In this document: in pieces, positions 37,339 to 51,100 of the stretch
How positions within the stretch are numbered: the stretch's first letter is position 1
Layout: every line of letters begins with the position of its first letter
Assembly (NCBI GenBank): GCA_013399115.1
Contig: VXAA01006527.1
Location: 403,223 to 467,222, forward strand
Direction of reading: 5' to 3'
Origin: Anseranas semipalmata
Taxonomy: Eukaryota > Chordata > Aves > Anseriformes > Anseranatidae
DNA length: 64,000 nt
Made by a program: the position numbers and the translations under genes
Notes under the pieces: generated by a model
Told to the model about the DNA's origin: nothing
Database searches by the model: none
Seen by the model: only the letters and a program-made list of their open reading frames with translations

Positions 37339-39754
37339 GTAATGTTTTGTGCTGTAATTCTACCTATTTCTTGGCTAAAACTATTCTTAAAAACCATTTA
37401 GTGTAAGATAATGAGCTATATTCAATATTATGCTGTTCTGGCTTTTAAAGCTGTCTTAATCACTGGTTCTGCAAACAGAATCTTTTACAGTTGGGACTAA
37501 TAATGAGAAAATCCTGCCTCTGTCCCTGTTTGTGGACAGTTTCCTGACTTCTTTGACCGTTTTGCTCCTTGTCTTTTAAAACAGAAATAACTCTTACTTC
37601 ACTGAGTTGAAAAAGTAAATGCACTTTCAGATCTGTATTTGCTGCTCATATGAGGATTTATAAGGTTTAAACCAAAAATACTCCAAACATTTTTCTATGG
37701 AATTTATTTTTACTTCCAATTGCTTACATGTCTACAAAAGTGTTCTTTGTCTTCACAAAATTCTTCCTTTGATGAAATGATTTTATCTAGAAATAGGGCA
37801 TGGAAGTAGCTTATGATTTAGTTAATGAATTACTTTCACCAAGCATTGTTATTGAGTTATAACTGTACAAGTATTTTTCCATAATATTATTTCTGAGAAA
37901 TATTCCTATGTTTATGCTAGAGAGGTCCCATAACAGCTGAAACCAACGTGTAAGGATATTTGTGAATGTTTAATTATACATTTTTCTATAACTGATGAAG
38001 TTGATAAAATAAACAGGAAAAGCAAAAGTTGAGATTCCTAATCCCAGAATTTATTACAAGATATTGTTTTGTGAGGTCAGTCTCTAGAAAGTATTGAAAA
38101 GGAGGAATGTCAAAATTAAATAATTATAATTAGTCAACGCATATTGAAGTAATATACCTTTGATCTTTCATAAAATAGTCATATGTGTATTGTATGTATG
38201 GTATAACGAACCATAACTTTATTGACTGGAAAGCCACTTATCTCCTTCTATATCTGTATTTGTTTGTTACAATCAGTGAGAGCCAAATAGCCGCAACTCT
38301 TTCCTTTAGTGCCAAAGCCTCCATAGGAGTTGTAACTGGAATACAGTTTTGGCTTGTCCTACTGCTATACACCATCACGACTATTTGATGTAACTGCAGG
38401 AGCCCTTTTAATAACTAGTCTTTGTTTCTGCACATCTGACCTGGATTCTAGTGCCAGAAAATCTGAACAAATTTGACCGTAAACATTACATTGTACAGTA
38501 CTAGTGTCTGGGTATAATCTTCTCTTTGAAGTTTGTTTGCATCCCCCTGGAGGGATTAATTCCCTGCTGTGGGAAGGTGGGTTAAAAAGCACTGAAACTA
38601 CTTTACAGGTTTTTAATTGGAGAATTTAGTATACATCTTGTTCTATAAACCAACTGATTCTGTGGGAGTTTCACATTAGTTGTGTTTTTAAGTTTGTTGT
38701 ATGCACTTGTAGGTGCAAAATATTCAGAAATGGTTGTTTTTAGTGTGTGAAAAAAAATTTGTTTTAATAATTGCTTTTACAGTTTGTATATTCTGAAGTT
38801 ATTAATTCTGTCTGAATAATCTTTAAAAGATATTTCCCATCTGTTTGTTTTTATATTTGAGAGGTGCCCTTTATTCTCAGAAGTTTTAGATCTGTGTATC
38901 TCCAAATATTCTGTCCTTGTGTTCTAAATGAAGGTGATTGGTTATTTGGTTCTCTGCAGCATCACCTGTATTTAATAGCTATACTGTATTTCCAGGCAAA
39001 GCACCATTCTAGAAATATAGTCCTAGAGACCTCCACATAGTCATCTCTTCTTCCTTGGCTAGCTGTTCTGTGCTGGAAGACCTAGAATATATATCAGTGC
39101 ATTTTACTGGAGTCAGAGGAATGTATATTAAATGACAAGGAGCAATTACTATTAAGAAAAACAAAACATATAAAAAAATGTGTATGGAGCAAATTATCAG
39201 CCATGTTTAAAAAATTATTTCTTCCCATATCATGGATTCTGAAATTAACTAAGACAGCTGTCTCTGAAGTATATGTCTAGTACGATAGTGCTATTGATCA
39301 CTTCTAATGCACTTAATTCTTGCATCAATTTTCTAATATGGTCTTGAAGAGAATGAATTGCTCCAAAGCTATAAAAATCCTAGTGTGGGAGATTGTCTGG
39401 CTTGTGGGATGATAAAACATGCCTCTGTTTTGTTAATAATCCCAAAGTTTGTATAGCAAAGGATATTTTCCATGTGACTGTTAAGTATCAACTACAATTA
39501 AAAGCTTTAATATATTTCATGGTTCATTTGTTTCTTGCTGAAATGGGAAATACTGACTGCTGCTATTAACTACTGACAGACAATTGTACAGACAATTCAA
39601 GTAGCTTTATTGCTTGTATAATTGTTAACAATCTTACATTAACTGTTTATTTGGTTAGTAACTTTCCAAATGGATGAGAGCAGCATTATACATCATCTAT
39701 CACGTAGAAGGCTCCCTCTTAGTTACCAAGACAGTTGACTGCAGAAGAAAAAAA

Positions 39755-40240
39755 ATCTGTTCTGGGCTCCAGAAAAGATATTGATAAACTGCAACAAGTT
39801 GTTGGAGGGCCACCAAGATGGTGAGGGAGCTGGAGCACTTGCACTGTGAGGAGAGGTTGAGGGTGGTGGGCTTGTTCAGCCTGGTGAAGAGGAGACTTCA
39901 GGGGACCTGCATAGCAGTCTTCTGTACCTATAAGAAGTTCATCAAGGTGACGGGCTCTCACAGTGGTGCATGGCAGGAGGACAAGAGGCAGTGACATAAA
40001 TTGAGATGAGACGTTCTAACTGGACATCAGGAAAAATGTGTTCACCATAGGCACAGTCAAGTGTTGGAATAGGTCACTGAGAGAGGTTGTGCAGTCTCCA
40101 TCCTTGGAGGTTTTAAAGACCTGACCGGGTGACAGCCTGAACAACCTGGTCTGACCTCACACCTGGCCCTGCTTTGAGCAGGAGGTTGGACCTGAGACCT
40201 CCTGAGGTCCCTTCCAGCCTGAATTACCCTAAGATTTGAT
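39755..40240 (+). mobile_element. CR1-type LINE fragment, older and more diverged
   Basis: About 485 bases matching the CR1 3' region in order: a CTGTTCTGGGCTCC-like start, GAGGAGAGGTTGAGGG (about 39848), TTGTTCAGCCTGG (about 39873-39885), GGAGGACAAGAGGCAGTG (about 39975), AACTGGACATCAGGAAAAA (about 40018), a TTGGAATAGGTCACTGAGAG block (40063-40082), TCCATCCTTGGAGG (about 40097), and the end GAGGTTGGACCTGAGACCTC followed by TCCCTTCCAGCCTG (40181-40222). The terminal 8-base repeat has decayed. It lies inside the inferred DENND1A intron 2, in the gene's sense orientation. Its higher divergence and longer 5' extent than the 23.65-kb copy indicate a different, older subfamily. Confidence 0.88.
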
Positions 40241-43200
40241 TCCTAGAAATGTAAGCTTCAGGAACACCCAGGAGATGTTTTGTATTCCTAGTAAGACATG
40301 AAGAGCAAACTTGGTCAAAACCAAGGAAGTTGAAAAATGGAACGTTGTCTTTCTTATTCCAGTCGAGGCAGAACTCTGCCAAACTGCAATGCAGTGTGTG
40401 AACTGAGGAAGGAAATGGTCACTGGATCAGCTCAGCTGTGGGCTCTCTGGCTTTTCCCCTCTGGATTGCTCAGAAATAATGAATATCTGTTCTCAGTGTT
40501 GGTAATTTGTATATTTCTGGCACATGAAGTCTTTGGTATGTTATGGAATTCCTAATTCAGTTGTATCTAAAAGCTATATTTGTGCTTTTCTTTGCATATT
40601 CATAGATCTTATTTGGGTACTTAGAGATTTTTCTTACTGGGTCACTTTATGTAAATGTGATATCTGTGTTTTGAGAACCATGAAGATATTTCAAGAGAAG
40701 ACATTTAGCAATACAGTTTTCTGTCTCAGCCTTATGAATGCAGTTTCCTTGGAAGCTGGGAATTCCCCTTGGCTAATTGAATCTGTTGGAGTGGAGTTGT
40801 TTTTTGTTTGTTTGTTGTGTTTGTGTTTTTTTTTGTTAAGAACGTCTGACTTCCTGAAATTGAACAAAAATATAAAACTGCTTTTATTTTAACTTTCTTC
40901 CCACGCTTAATTTTTTCCCCAATATGGGCTGTCTAGAATTCACAATTTCTTTACTTAAAACTCCAGTGATGTATGTGAAGAGGTTGAGTTCTACTTTTTA
41001 GTGTCAGTGAATACAGTGCTCTTTTTCACATACCCTGTTCTAATAAGATGTTGATGCCTTCTCACCAAAAGTCTTGGGCAGCAAAACAGAATAGAAAGAA
41101 TGGAGTCAGAATCTTTACAGTGACAGTATGTAGAAGTTATCTTATATCTACCATTGCAGGTGAATAGATTGTTAGGACTTCTAAAAAACAGATTGCTGAG
41201 AAAAATTCCAATCTACATATAAAGTTTTAATATTCTGTAGCCTATGTTGGGGGTTTCTCTTTTGACCTTCTGTATTTTAGTACTGTATAGTTCTGACAGT
41301 AGGAGAATTTCTAACTTTCGTTATCATTTAGATATAAGGAGGCTATCTGCCTTACTAAATCCAGGTGTATTATTTTTGAGGAAAAAAAGCAGGCAAACGG
41401 GAGTTTCTAGATTTGTCACAATTATTTTAGAGGTTTCACTGACTTAACCTTTCTTCAGGAATTAAATAGAATAAAACCTCGAAAATCATAGGTGAAGGGG
41501 AGTAATAATGCAGTGTATTGCCCAGCAGATACCAGTAATATATTCTGGACATAATCTAATTGCATATGTTTTGCCTTTCTTCTGTGATACTTAAGTATGG
41601 TTTGGGAGCAATGAGTAGATGTGTGTTGCAGTTGAAACTAGAGTAAGTATTATAGCACTTGTGAACACTAAATGCGAAGTTTAAGGTCTACCATTGCTTT
41701 TGTTAGGATACTTTTTAATTTCAATATCAGTCTTTGCAGCAGAAGATGTTTGTGCTGTTTGTTTCGTTGCTGATGTATCTGGTGTTTCACAAATACAAAA
41801 AGATAAAAGGTACCCATTTAAATATAATCTGGAAATGCTAAATTCTCTGGTCTTAGGAGAGAGTATGTCCCATAAAAGAACGCAGAAGTGAGCCATTCCT
41901 AACCAAATAATATTGGACATTCTCAACTAAAGCTACATATTTCAGTCTTAACTTCTGTTAATAGGTTTTGATGATGAACTGATGACAAGTGTCTTTGGTT
42001 CTTTGGTGCATGATCTTCTCTTGTTCATTGAAATTGTTGTATGCGGTGGCTAATTTAAGAGCAAAATAGATGCTTTATATGAAATACTGCTATTTTACTG
42101 TATTTCTGTTCCCATTTTTAAATTTCAAGTAAGGAAAGGGAAAATGCACTCTGAGACTTTGAAGTCCTTATTTCTAATGGAGGATTTATGCTTTTGTCAT
42201 GGCATCTTATAATATTAAAAATTCATGGAAACTGAGGTACTAAACTACAAAGAACTTGTATTGTTTCTGTTACAAATTAAAACTGCTGAACTTCTAGAAA
42301 TTCAGTAGCATTCTATACTCTTCACATATTGTATGTTTACAAGTAGAGTGTAGTACATTGGAACTGCATTTGCTGTTTTTGAACCTCAGCTAATTTTTTT
42401 TTTCACCAAAACTTTTCAGATGCAGAAGTGGAAAGAATTTAATAGCAATTTTTGTTTAAATACCTATATAAAGAAAGCAAAATCATACTAACTACTTAAG
42501 AAACCTTTCTGTCAAAATTTCAAAGCACTTTATGATCTTAAAACTGGTGCAGATCATTCATCAGAAGTACGTGACAGATGTAAGGATCTTGCTGGACCTG
42601 AGCCAAAGATCCCCTCTTGTTAGAGTGGGCTGTGAGGAGAATTGGAGCATAACTGGCAAACTATTGGTGTAGAAAAAAAATTTGTTAGTCTAAAGTAACT
42701 GATCAAAATAGTCTTCAAGATATGAACATCTGAAGGTAAACGCTCATAAGAGGAAGGCACTCCCCCTACACCCCTGTCTGGGAGGACATAGCATGCTTTT
42801 GTATGGGGTTTTTGTGTTCTCGCCAAAGCAGACACTATAAAAGTACGTCAAATCTGTAGCTTTACCATGTAGTGTGCCAAAGGCCTTTCTCTCCAAGGAC
42901 CTCATCTTTCATCTTTTTGTGAGTGTAGCATAAATTCTTGCTGTGTGTTCAAGGAAAAAGCTAAAATGGTTTAGTACAGCTAAAGGATTTCTTTCTTTTT
43001 CTTTTCCTTTCTCTTTTTTTTTCCTCCTCATTTTGAATCATGGTAAGTTAGAAGTCTAAATGTGATAGCATGGACATAGTGTAGGTGTGCTAGAGTTTAA
43101 CAAATGTTCGCTGGATTAGTAAAGGAAACGTAGTTTATACTACTTCTTTTATGACAGAATTTAAAAGGTCTTGCTGTAAGACTCGCCATGTGCTTCTTTC

Positions 43201-45742
43201 TTTTCTCGAAAACATACCACTACGTTGAAAAGGGAGATGAATCTTAGAAGGAAACTATTAACTCTGAGGGAGTTTATCATTGTTTGAGAGAAAGGATGGA
43301 ATTTGCATTTGAATTGGCTCTGAGAGTAGCATGTACTACTAATCTTGTTCCTACTAGAAGCTTGTGAGTAGTTTAAGTACTTCCTTCTTTACTTTTCATG
43401 TTCTAGCCTTGGGTTGTAATAGCTCTTCCCCCATCCCAGCAGATCACAAATGTTATAACTGAAACTAATCGAAGTCCTTAGCTCTACAGGGAGATGTCAT
43501 GATGTACTTGGGCCCTAAAAGTATTCTACAGTTGTCGTTGTGGTTTCATGGTAGGACTTTCGCAGATAGAGGCAGAAGCCTGCTAATTCTCTCTGGAAAA
43601 TGCACATACTGCTGCTACCCCTCACCATACTCTCTTTGTCATATGGTGTGGCTTGAGATGATACATCAGTACCTGCCAAAGTAGATGAAGTATTTTCTTG
43701 AACATAAACACAGTTACTAGAGTAGGGTTAAGAGTTGGTAGTGCAAAAGTTTGTAAACCCTAGCTGTGCATCTCTCAGAGCAATCTTTATTTTGCAAAGT
43801 GAAAACATTTTGTTGCTTGAAGTTTGCCTGTTATGTATTGTGACATAGGTAATATACTAAATATTTAGGACTAACAAAGGAAGTGCAAAATTGAGATTCC
43901 TTTCCAGTAAAAAAGGGCTATGTGTTGAGCATGTGCCTTAATTGAGGTACTACAAGTTTTCCTGTCCTATCTTTGTGATACTGTGTTGCTACACCTAACT
44001 TCCTAAAGCAGGACTGGAAAAATAACCAAATGGAAGTAGACGGCTAGCATTTGGGAATGCTAATTCTCCTAAGCTGCTTCTTTGTTTTCCTGTTTCCATT
44101 TGATCGCTTTTCTTTTAAGTACCAACAAGGTGGAAAACTTTCACAAAGACTTTACCAGGACTGAAGTGTCCAGATCGAGTAAGGAGTCTCAGTAACAGTC
44201 TGAACTGTTTTGTTCAAAGACAGTTCCCAGTTTGGGTTTTACAGTATAAACTAAATATCTAACTCAAATTGAGGAGAAAATCTCTTTATGAAACATTCTA
44301 GAATTTGTCATACTGCAAGTCATCGTACATTTTAGTTAAAACTTTTCTTAGGTCTGTTCTTAGCTGATGATACTAGATTAACATTTTTTTTTTTTCTTTT
44401 TATTAAGTTAAAACTGAATGTTCTTCCATTTTTCTAAGTTACTTTGTGGGAAGAGATCTGTTGTTCGTCCTTTTTGCTCCATGCTTTAACTAGTTGTGTC
44501 TGCAATCTTTTCTGTTTCGCAAGTATTTACTAGTCTGTGCTGTATTGCTGCTGCTGGCACTGTTTAACTAGAGAGAAAAATTCAGCACAGAAAGTCTTGC
44601 TCACAAGACTTTAAACTCTTTTGTTGATTTATATTTTTTTTAAAGGAGCTTGACATCTTCATCAAGTTCACAGTGGGCCTGCTTTGTTTGCTTTCTCTTG
44701 AATGCTTGATAAGATTTTTCTTCTATTGTTTTGTGCAGCAAGGACAGAACTTGCCATGGCTGAGGTGTTTTTTTTGTAAATCCACAATATGGTCATTGTC
44801 TGCTGCTGAATAATTGTGACTGCTTTTTGTACAACCAGAACTAAGGCTTTGGCTGTGAACAGATTCCTTCTTAGCGTGAAAAGAGACTAATCCATGTAAA
44901 TACAGCCCCAAAATAAAGCTTTACAGAAAAAGGGAAAGGCTGCTAAGCAGGAGGGCAGAGGTCAGCAATTTAACCTTTAACCTAACAAATAAGAAGCATG
45001 AAAGTTCCTGAATTGGTTTACAAAGGCAAGCTCCTGTGATCTGTCAGTTTTTCTTTTCATGATAGAGTTGGGTGAGAAAACTGACTGACAGCTAGTGCCT
45101 TTTTAACTGCAGGTTGAAATTAACTGCTAAACTGAAACTTTTTTAGGGAGGTTTTTCAGTGGTTTTAAAAAATTATTTTCATTCACTAGCTGTATTTGTA
45201 GTTTTCCTTGAATTCATAGAGGAGTTTGAGTGGTTCTTCTTTTTAAAGAGTTCTTGAGAGACTCAATTTAGATACCAAATGCTGCTGAAGCATTTGATAT
45301 TTCAGCATTTGAAGCATTTAAGAATGATGAAGCACTTGTTGCAATTAACTCTCTGTTAATGTGCTCTGTTAAGAGTAGGGCTGTTATTCCAATAACTGCA
45401 AACAGATTGTACTTTGAATAGAGTCAAAAAAGTTGTTGTTATGGGGGTGGTGACTTAATTTAAGGGAGTAATTTTAACTTTAGTTCATGCTCGATCACAA
45501 AAATTTCCAAGGTGGTTTGTTTTTGCTTGTCTTATTTAATCACAACAGGTAATCTCATTAATGAGCGTTAACTTTCGCTTAAACCTTAGTGCATCTAAAA
45601 CCAGCTGTTAATCTCAATATAGACGTTTCTGTAACTTGTAAAGAACTTTAATTAGAGTGTCATTCAGATGAAAAAGAAACAAGAAATAATGACTTTAAAG
45701 AAGACTCCCTGTAGATTAAGACTAGGGATTTTTTTTTTTTTT

Positions 45743-46356
45743 NNNNNNNNNNNNNNNNNNNNNNNNNNNNNNNNNNNNNNNNNNNNNNNNNNNNNNNNNN
45801 NNNNNNNNNNNNNNNNNNNNNNNNNNNNNNNNNNNNNNNNNNNNNNNNNNNNNNNNNNNNNNNNNNNNNNNNNNNNNNNNNNNNNNNNNNNNNNNNNNNN
45901 NNNNNNNNNNNNNNNNNNNNNNNNNNNNNNNNNNNNNNNNNNNNNNNNNNNNNNNNNNNNNNNNNNNNNNNNNNNNNNNNNNNNNNNNNNNNNNNNNNNN
46001 NNNNNNNNNNNNNNNNNNNNNNNNNNNNNNNNNNNNNNNNNNNNNNNNNNNNNNNNNNNNNNNNNNNNNNNNNNNNNNNNNNNNNNNNNNNNNNNNNNNN
46101 NNNNNNNNNNNNNNNNNNNNNNNNNNNNNNNNNNNNNNNNNNNNNNNNNNNNNNNNNNNNNNNNNNNNNNNNNNNNNNNNNNNNNNNNNNNNNNNNNNNN
46201 NNNNNNNNNNNNNNNNNNNNNNNNNNNNNNNNNNNNNNNNNNNNNNNNNNNNNNNNNNNNNNNNNNNNNNNNNNNNNNNNNNNNNNNNNNNNNNNNNNNN
46301 NNNNNNNNNNNNNNNNNNNNNNNNNNNNNNNNNNNNNNNNNNNNNNNNNNNNNNNN
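45743..46356. other. Assembly gap (614 N) next to a T run
   Basis: Ns begin directly after a run of 14 T (45729-45742), so reads probably failed in the homopolymer. Frames spanning the gap are artefacts. Confidence 0.99.
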
Positions 46357-48086
46357 TGGTTTTTAAGACTGAAAAAGAGTTAGCAGGATGATCTGAAGTT
46401 AAATTATTACTAAAAGATAAGTGTAAAATGAATCCAGGACTACTGTTTTGGTTCAGCCATGGTTGCATATTAAAAAAGCAAACAAAAAACCACAAGCTTT
46501 TGTGCTACCAGAGAAAAAGTTGAGCCTGCAGTTTTCTGTATGAAATACTGTTGTGTGCTGATTCACAGTTACAGGTCAGTGTGTGTTTCACTTCCCTGTA
46601 GTAGTGTTTGTCGATAATAATGGGAAGACACAGTTTAATCACTGTATTATATTCTGTTAATATCCTAACATTCTCATTATCTGTGAACAAGGTGTATCCC
46701 CTGCTCCCCACTGGGTTTTCTCATTTGAGAGGGGAGAAGGAATGCCAAGGGAATGCTGCTGAGCAAAGAGTGATCTGGCCCTGCTGTGGCCCAGCAGTTT
46801 TGGTAAACCTGCCTGTCAAATTCCAGATGCTGACAGATCTATTGGCTCTTGGGAAGGTGATTTTTCTGCCTTTTCTAGTTGGAAACAGCTTTACATATAC
46901 TTTCTAATAAAGCTTATTTCACAGAAGAGTGGGATAGAAACCAAGACAGTTGAACAGCAGATTAAGGGTGATAATCTTGGATGGAGGGGTGGGAGTGAAC
47001 AGCTGGTAGTGATAGTGTATTATCCAGGGAGGGTTATAATCTGAACAGTTTTTGTTAATACTTGCATAGGGTCTAATGTGCCCTCCACCCCAAAATTAAG
47101 TTGCTTATGATTTTTCTGAACTTTTCCATTACTGGCTATGTGGAAAGTAATATTTTCTAATTTGATAGACAAACTAGTAAAAATAAACAATGCATACTGT
47201 AGATAGTTAAATAATATAAGTCTGTGTAGAAGGACCCTGTAGAATGTCATAATCTGGGTGGAAAGTGGGAGTGAATGAAGAACTATTGCCAAAGGAATAT
47301 TCACTGTGCCAAAATGTGTGGTCTGTCCCAGCCTTCATCAACAATTACAGTACACATGCCTAGGGAATGAACGAGGAAAAAAAAAAAGAAAGAACTTGCT
47401 GTATTTTTTTTTTTTTTAAGCAGTATCTTTTACACACTGAATTTGTGCAAGCATTTTGTATGGTGCTGAAGGGAATTACAATTGCAACTCCCATTACATT
47501 CTACTGGGATTAACTGAATCCCATCTTTACTTCCTTTGAAGAGTCATTTATGTTGAAACTACATAGTTAGGAATATAAACAGCAGTAACATTACCTCTTT
47601 TGAATTGGTTCTTACATGCTTTTATCTCTTAAGTAAACAATTAAGTCTTCAGGTGTGTCTAGTTGACCTGTAAGATACGTCAGATCAGAGATCATTGAGA
47701 TATTAAATTCCAAAGATTCTGAAAAGAGAAGATATGAAAAATAATTAATGCAGACTCAAATCAAATGCTAAAATGTGAAGACAGAATAGCTGATTAGGTA
47801 TCACAGGATAGGTATACAGTAGAATCAGGCCTCCTCACTTTATGTATTTGTAAGCTTCATATTTCACTTAATGTTATTCAAATCATGTGTGTTATATTTT
47901 TGTGAGTATGACAGTAGGATGGTGCAAGCAAGTAGGGAAAGATACCAGGACATGAAAAACAGCTCAGGCAGAATGGAAATTAACTTATGATGTCTCTTCA
48001 ACAGGCATCTGCAGACACAGCAGAACAGAACTGGTCTGTGGTGAAGGCCAGGATCCAACTGTAAAAAAAACTAAAATATGGCAGTT

Positions 48087-48104
48087 AAAAAAAAAAAAAA
48101 AAAA
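48087..48104 (+). repeat. A homopolymer (18)
   Basis: Longest A run in the right half, followed after a few bases by A8. No adjacent SINE or retrocopy recognised. Confidence 0.9.
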
Positions 48105-51100
48105 GGCAACACAAAAAAAACCCAACCAACTAAATAAAACCCAACACTTTCCTTTGCAATAAGTATGAGATTGTCTTCTGAAGCTGGTCTTCACTCGCAT
48201 CTAAAGTAATGTCTGATTTTATTTTATCTGTTTGTGTGTTGATCATTCACTCAGTTTAATTTGAGTAGTCTATCAAACAAGTTAAAATAGATTCATACAG
48301 GGCAAGTAATTACCTATAGAACTATATCCTATATTCACAAATGCATTAAAATTCATACTTGTAACTATCACAGACTAATACGTTGATCTCATGCCATTTT
48401 ATCTAGAGATGATATTTGTACATAGAAAAATGTTATAGATAGCTGTTTATTTTGCTCTACTGTGATTCATGTCCTTATACATTGAAGATAATGTTTATCC
48501 TGTGTATTTGTTGCTTTTACTTAATGGATTAAATGCCTTACCTTTGTTTCTGATAAATTATCTTTTTGTTTTGTTTCGTTTTTGATAGTATTAACAATTA
48601 TTTTCATTATGTTTCAGAAAATTTGCTTGTAAACTATTCACTAAAAATACATACCACTTCAGTGCATTGTAGATTCTGTCAGTACTATGTAATTAAATAG
48701 CTTTTAAAGGTCTTTTCTGCTGCAAAGAATTAGCATATTAAAACAGAATTATATAGCTTTGTGTACACCTTGGCAGTATTCGTAAACCAAAATTGATTTA
48801 GTGAATAAATAGAATTATTTAACTGTTCAATATTTTATTTAACAAACTGTAGAGGTATAAAGTAGCAGAATCTCACAATTTGCCATCTCTCACATGGAGA
48901 CTGCAAAATGCATGCTTTGTTGCACTTAAAATACCAAATGTGGTATCCAGTAATACAGTAATTATAGCGCTTTTCATTTTGATGTATTTCTTGATTGTTT
49001 GCTTTACCCTGGATACAGGATTAGGTCCTTCACTAAGTCATCCTGAAGCAATTCTTTACCTGGACTAAATCCTTGGAATACAGTGGCCATCACATGGTCA
49101 ATTGAAATTGAGTATTGACATGGTTTTTAAAATAGTCATACATCTCAATTTTGTTTATCTCAAAGTTTTAAAAACCTAATGACCTCATTGCAGCTTGACT
49201 ATAATTACCATGTTTAAACTTCTATGCATTTTTTAGTTTAAACAGCCTTTGTTTTTTTTTTTTTTACCAAAAGAAAATTAATGAGAAGAGACAAAGAGAC
49301 ATCAAAGAGGTTTTCCCTCTGATTGCAGTGTTAGAAGTTTTGCCTGAAAATAGGTTACATTTCTTCTGTTTTCAGCTGAATCCTCATTAACTTTACATTT
49401 TAATGATGTCCAGAGCAAATTATGCCATTATGGTAGATGCCTTAAAGGAAAGCTTAAAGGACACCTTTTTAATGTTTGTTTCTTTATTGGTGGCAGTATT
49501 TGTACCAGTATTATAAACAGTGTTAGAATGCTAAAAGTAATCCCAAGACATATCAGAAATATCTTCCACTTTTTGCCATATATGTATGGTGTAAGTATAT
49601 TTAGTTAATATTTAACAAAAGTGGAGCATATTAGGGGGATATCTTCATTGTTATAGAAGAAAAATGTAAATCATGTCATTTGAAAGACTTTACAAATTAC
49701 TTCTCCATCTTACAATCAGTTTAATTTATAATGATAAAATGGAGACAGATGATGTGTAACACTGAATTATTTTGTTTTCTTGAATTTTGTTTTCTTTTCA
49801 ACCTTCAGTGGAGTAGATGGCTGAAATGTTAATGAAGTGATGGTTTGTATTTTTACAATGAGATAAAGCATTATTGGGGGAACTGTGGAATTTCAAATCA
49901 TTCAGTTTAGGGGAACAGCATTAGCTGTGGTTCTGTGTCCTAATGCAACTCTTCTACTAAAAATTAACATTGTGTAATTAACTTTTTGGATGAGGAATCT
50001 TGTTATATCAAATGCAGTAACAACAACTTGTATTTGGTGCACCTTATGTAAAAAAGGTTAACTGAAATTGGCAGTAGCTTGAAGGGAAGTTGAACAGCTG
50101 AGAATCCAGGTAGTTTAAGGAAATCTTATCAAACAACACTCCCCCTTCTTTTTTTTCCTTTTTTTTTTTTTTTTTAAAAGAACAAACCTGCCCTCTTCCA
50201 AAAAGAGTATAGCAATTCTGCATTAACAGATTTTTCTTTTCCGCTCCCCTTCTCCCCCCTCACACTGTTGCCCCACAGAAGCATGCGTCTCTGACTGTAG
50301 CTCAGTGAGAAGTAGGACAGACTAAAAGGTCTTGTGGACAGCCAGGTTGGCTTTTTCCCTGTCTTCACACCTGGTGCCTGCATATTGTGAATAGAACCCT
50401 TTGATTTTCTTGGGCTGCACTCTAATCAATGAACTAAATTTTTGGAAAGTGTGGTTGTGGTGAGGGGGTGGGAGCAGGAAGAAATAGGAATGTCCCAAAG
50501 CTCAATGAAATGTTATTTAAGAACTGAAAGTTTAGTATTTCATGACTGTATTGCCATAATGGAAATAAATTTCTATTTAATCTGATTACTCCTATAGATA
50601 GGCCTCTGTTTGGCATATGATTTTACTAAGCTAGTGTCTTGCATGTATATATTCAGTATTTCAGATCAGTATTTCTAAAAGAAATTTCTTTCCAGTGGAA
50701 GCAATTGGCTCATCTTTAGTGCTTGTTTTTAGTATGATCAACCTCTTCATATGTTCCAGACTTTAATTCCTGAATGACTGGCTGTCCACTGTAGCATTAC
50801 CAACTGCTTGGTGTCGCTGTTCATCTGCAGGTGTAGCAAAGTTGTCTTCTGTAGCTGAGTGGAACTGCACTTGCATATGGTTAGCCGATATAAGATGTTC
50901 CTGAGAGCTCAAATTGGTAGCCATGGCTATCAAAATAGTCCTTTTGGTCCTGAGAACTTCACTTCAGGGGTGCTACAATTTTATGTTCAGCTCTTCAACT
51001 GGTGTTTGTATAGGTACTTCAAAAGATTTATGTTCTTGGCAAATGCATACATAGCTCTTATGTAAATGATTTTTCCCCTTTTATTTTGAACTCAAATAAG

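Noticed and set aside
45668..46495. Long frames across the second gap
   Set aside because: Artefacts of the 614 N.
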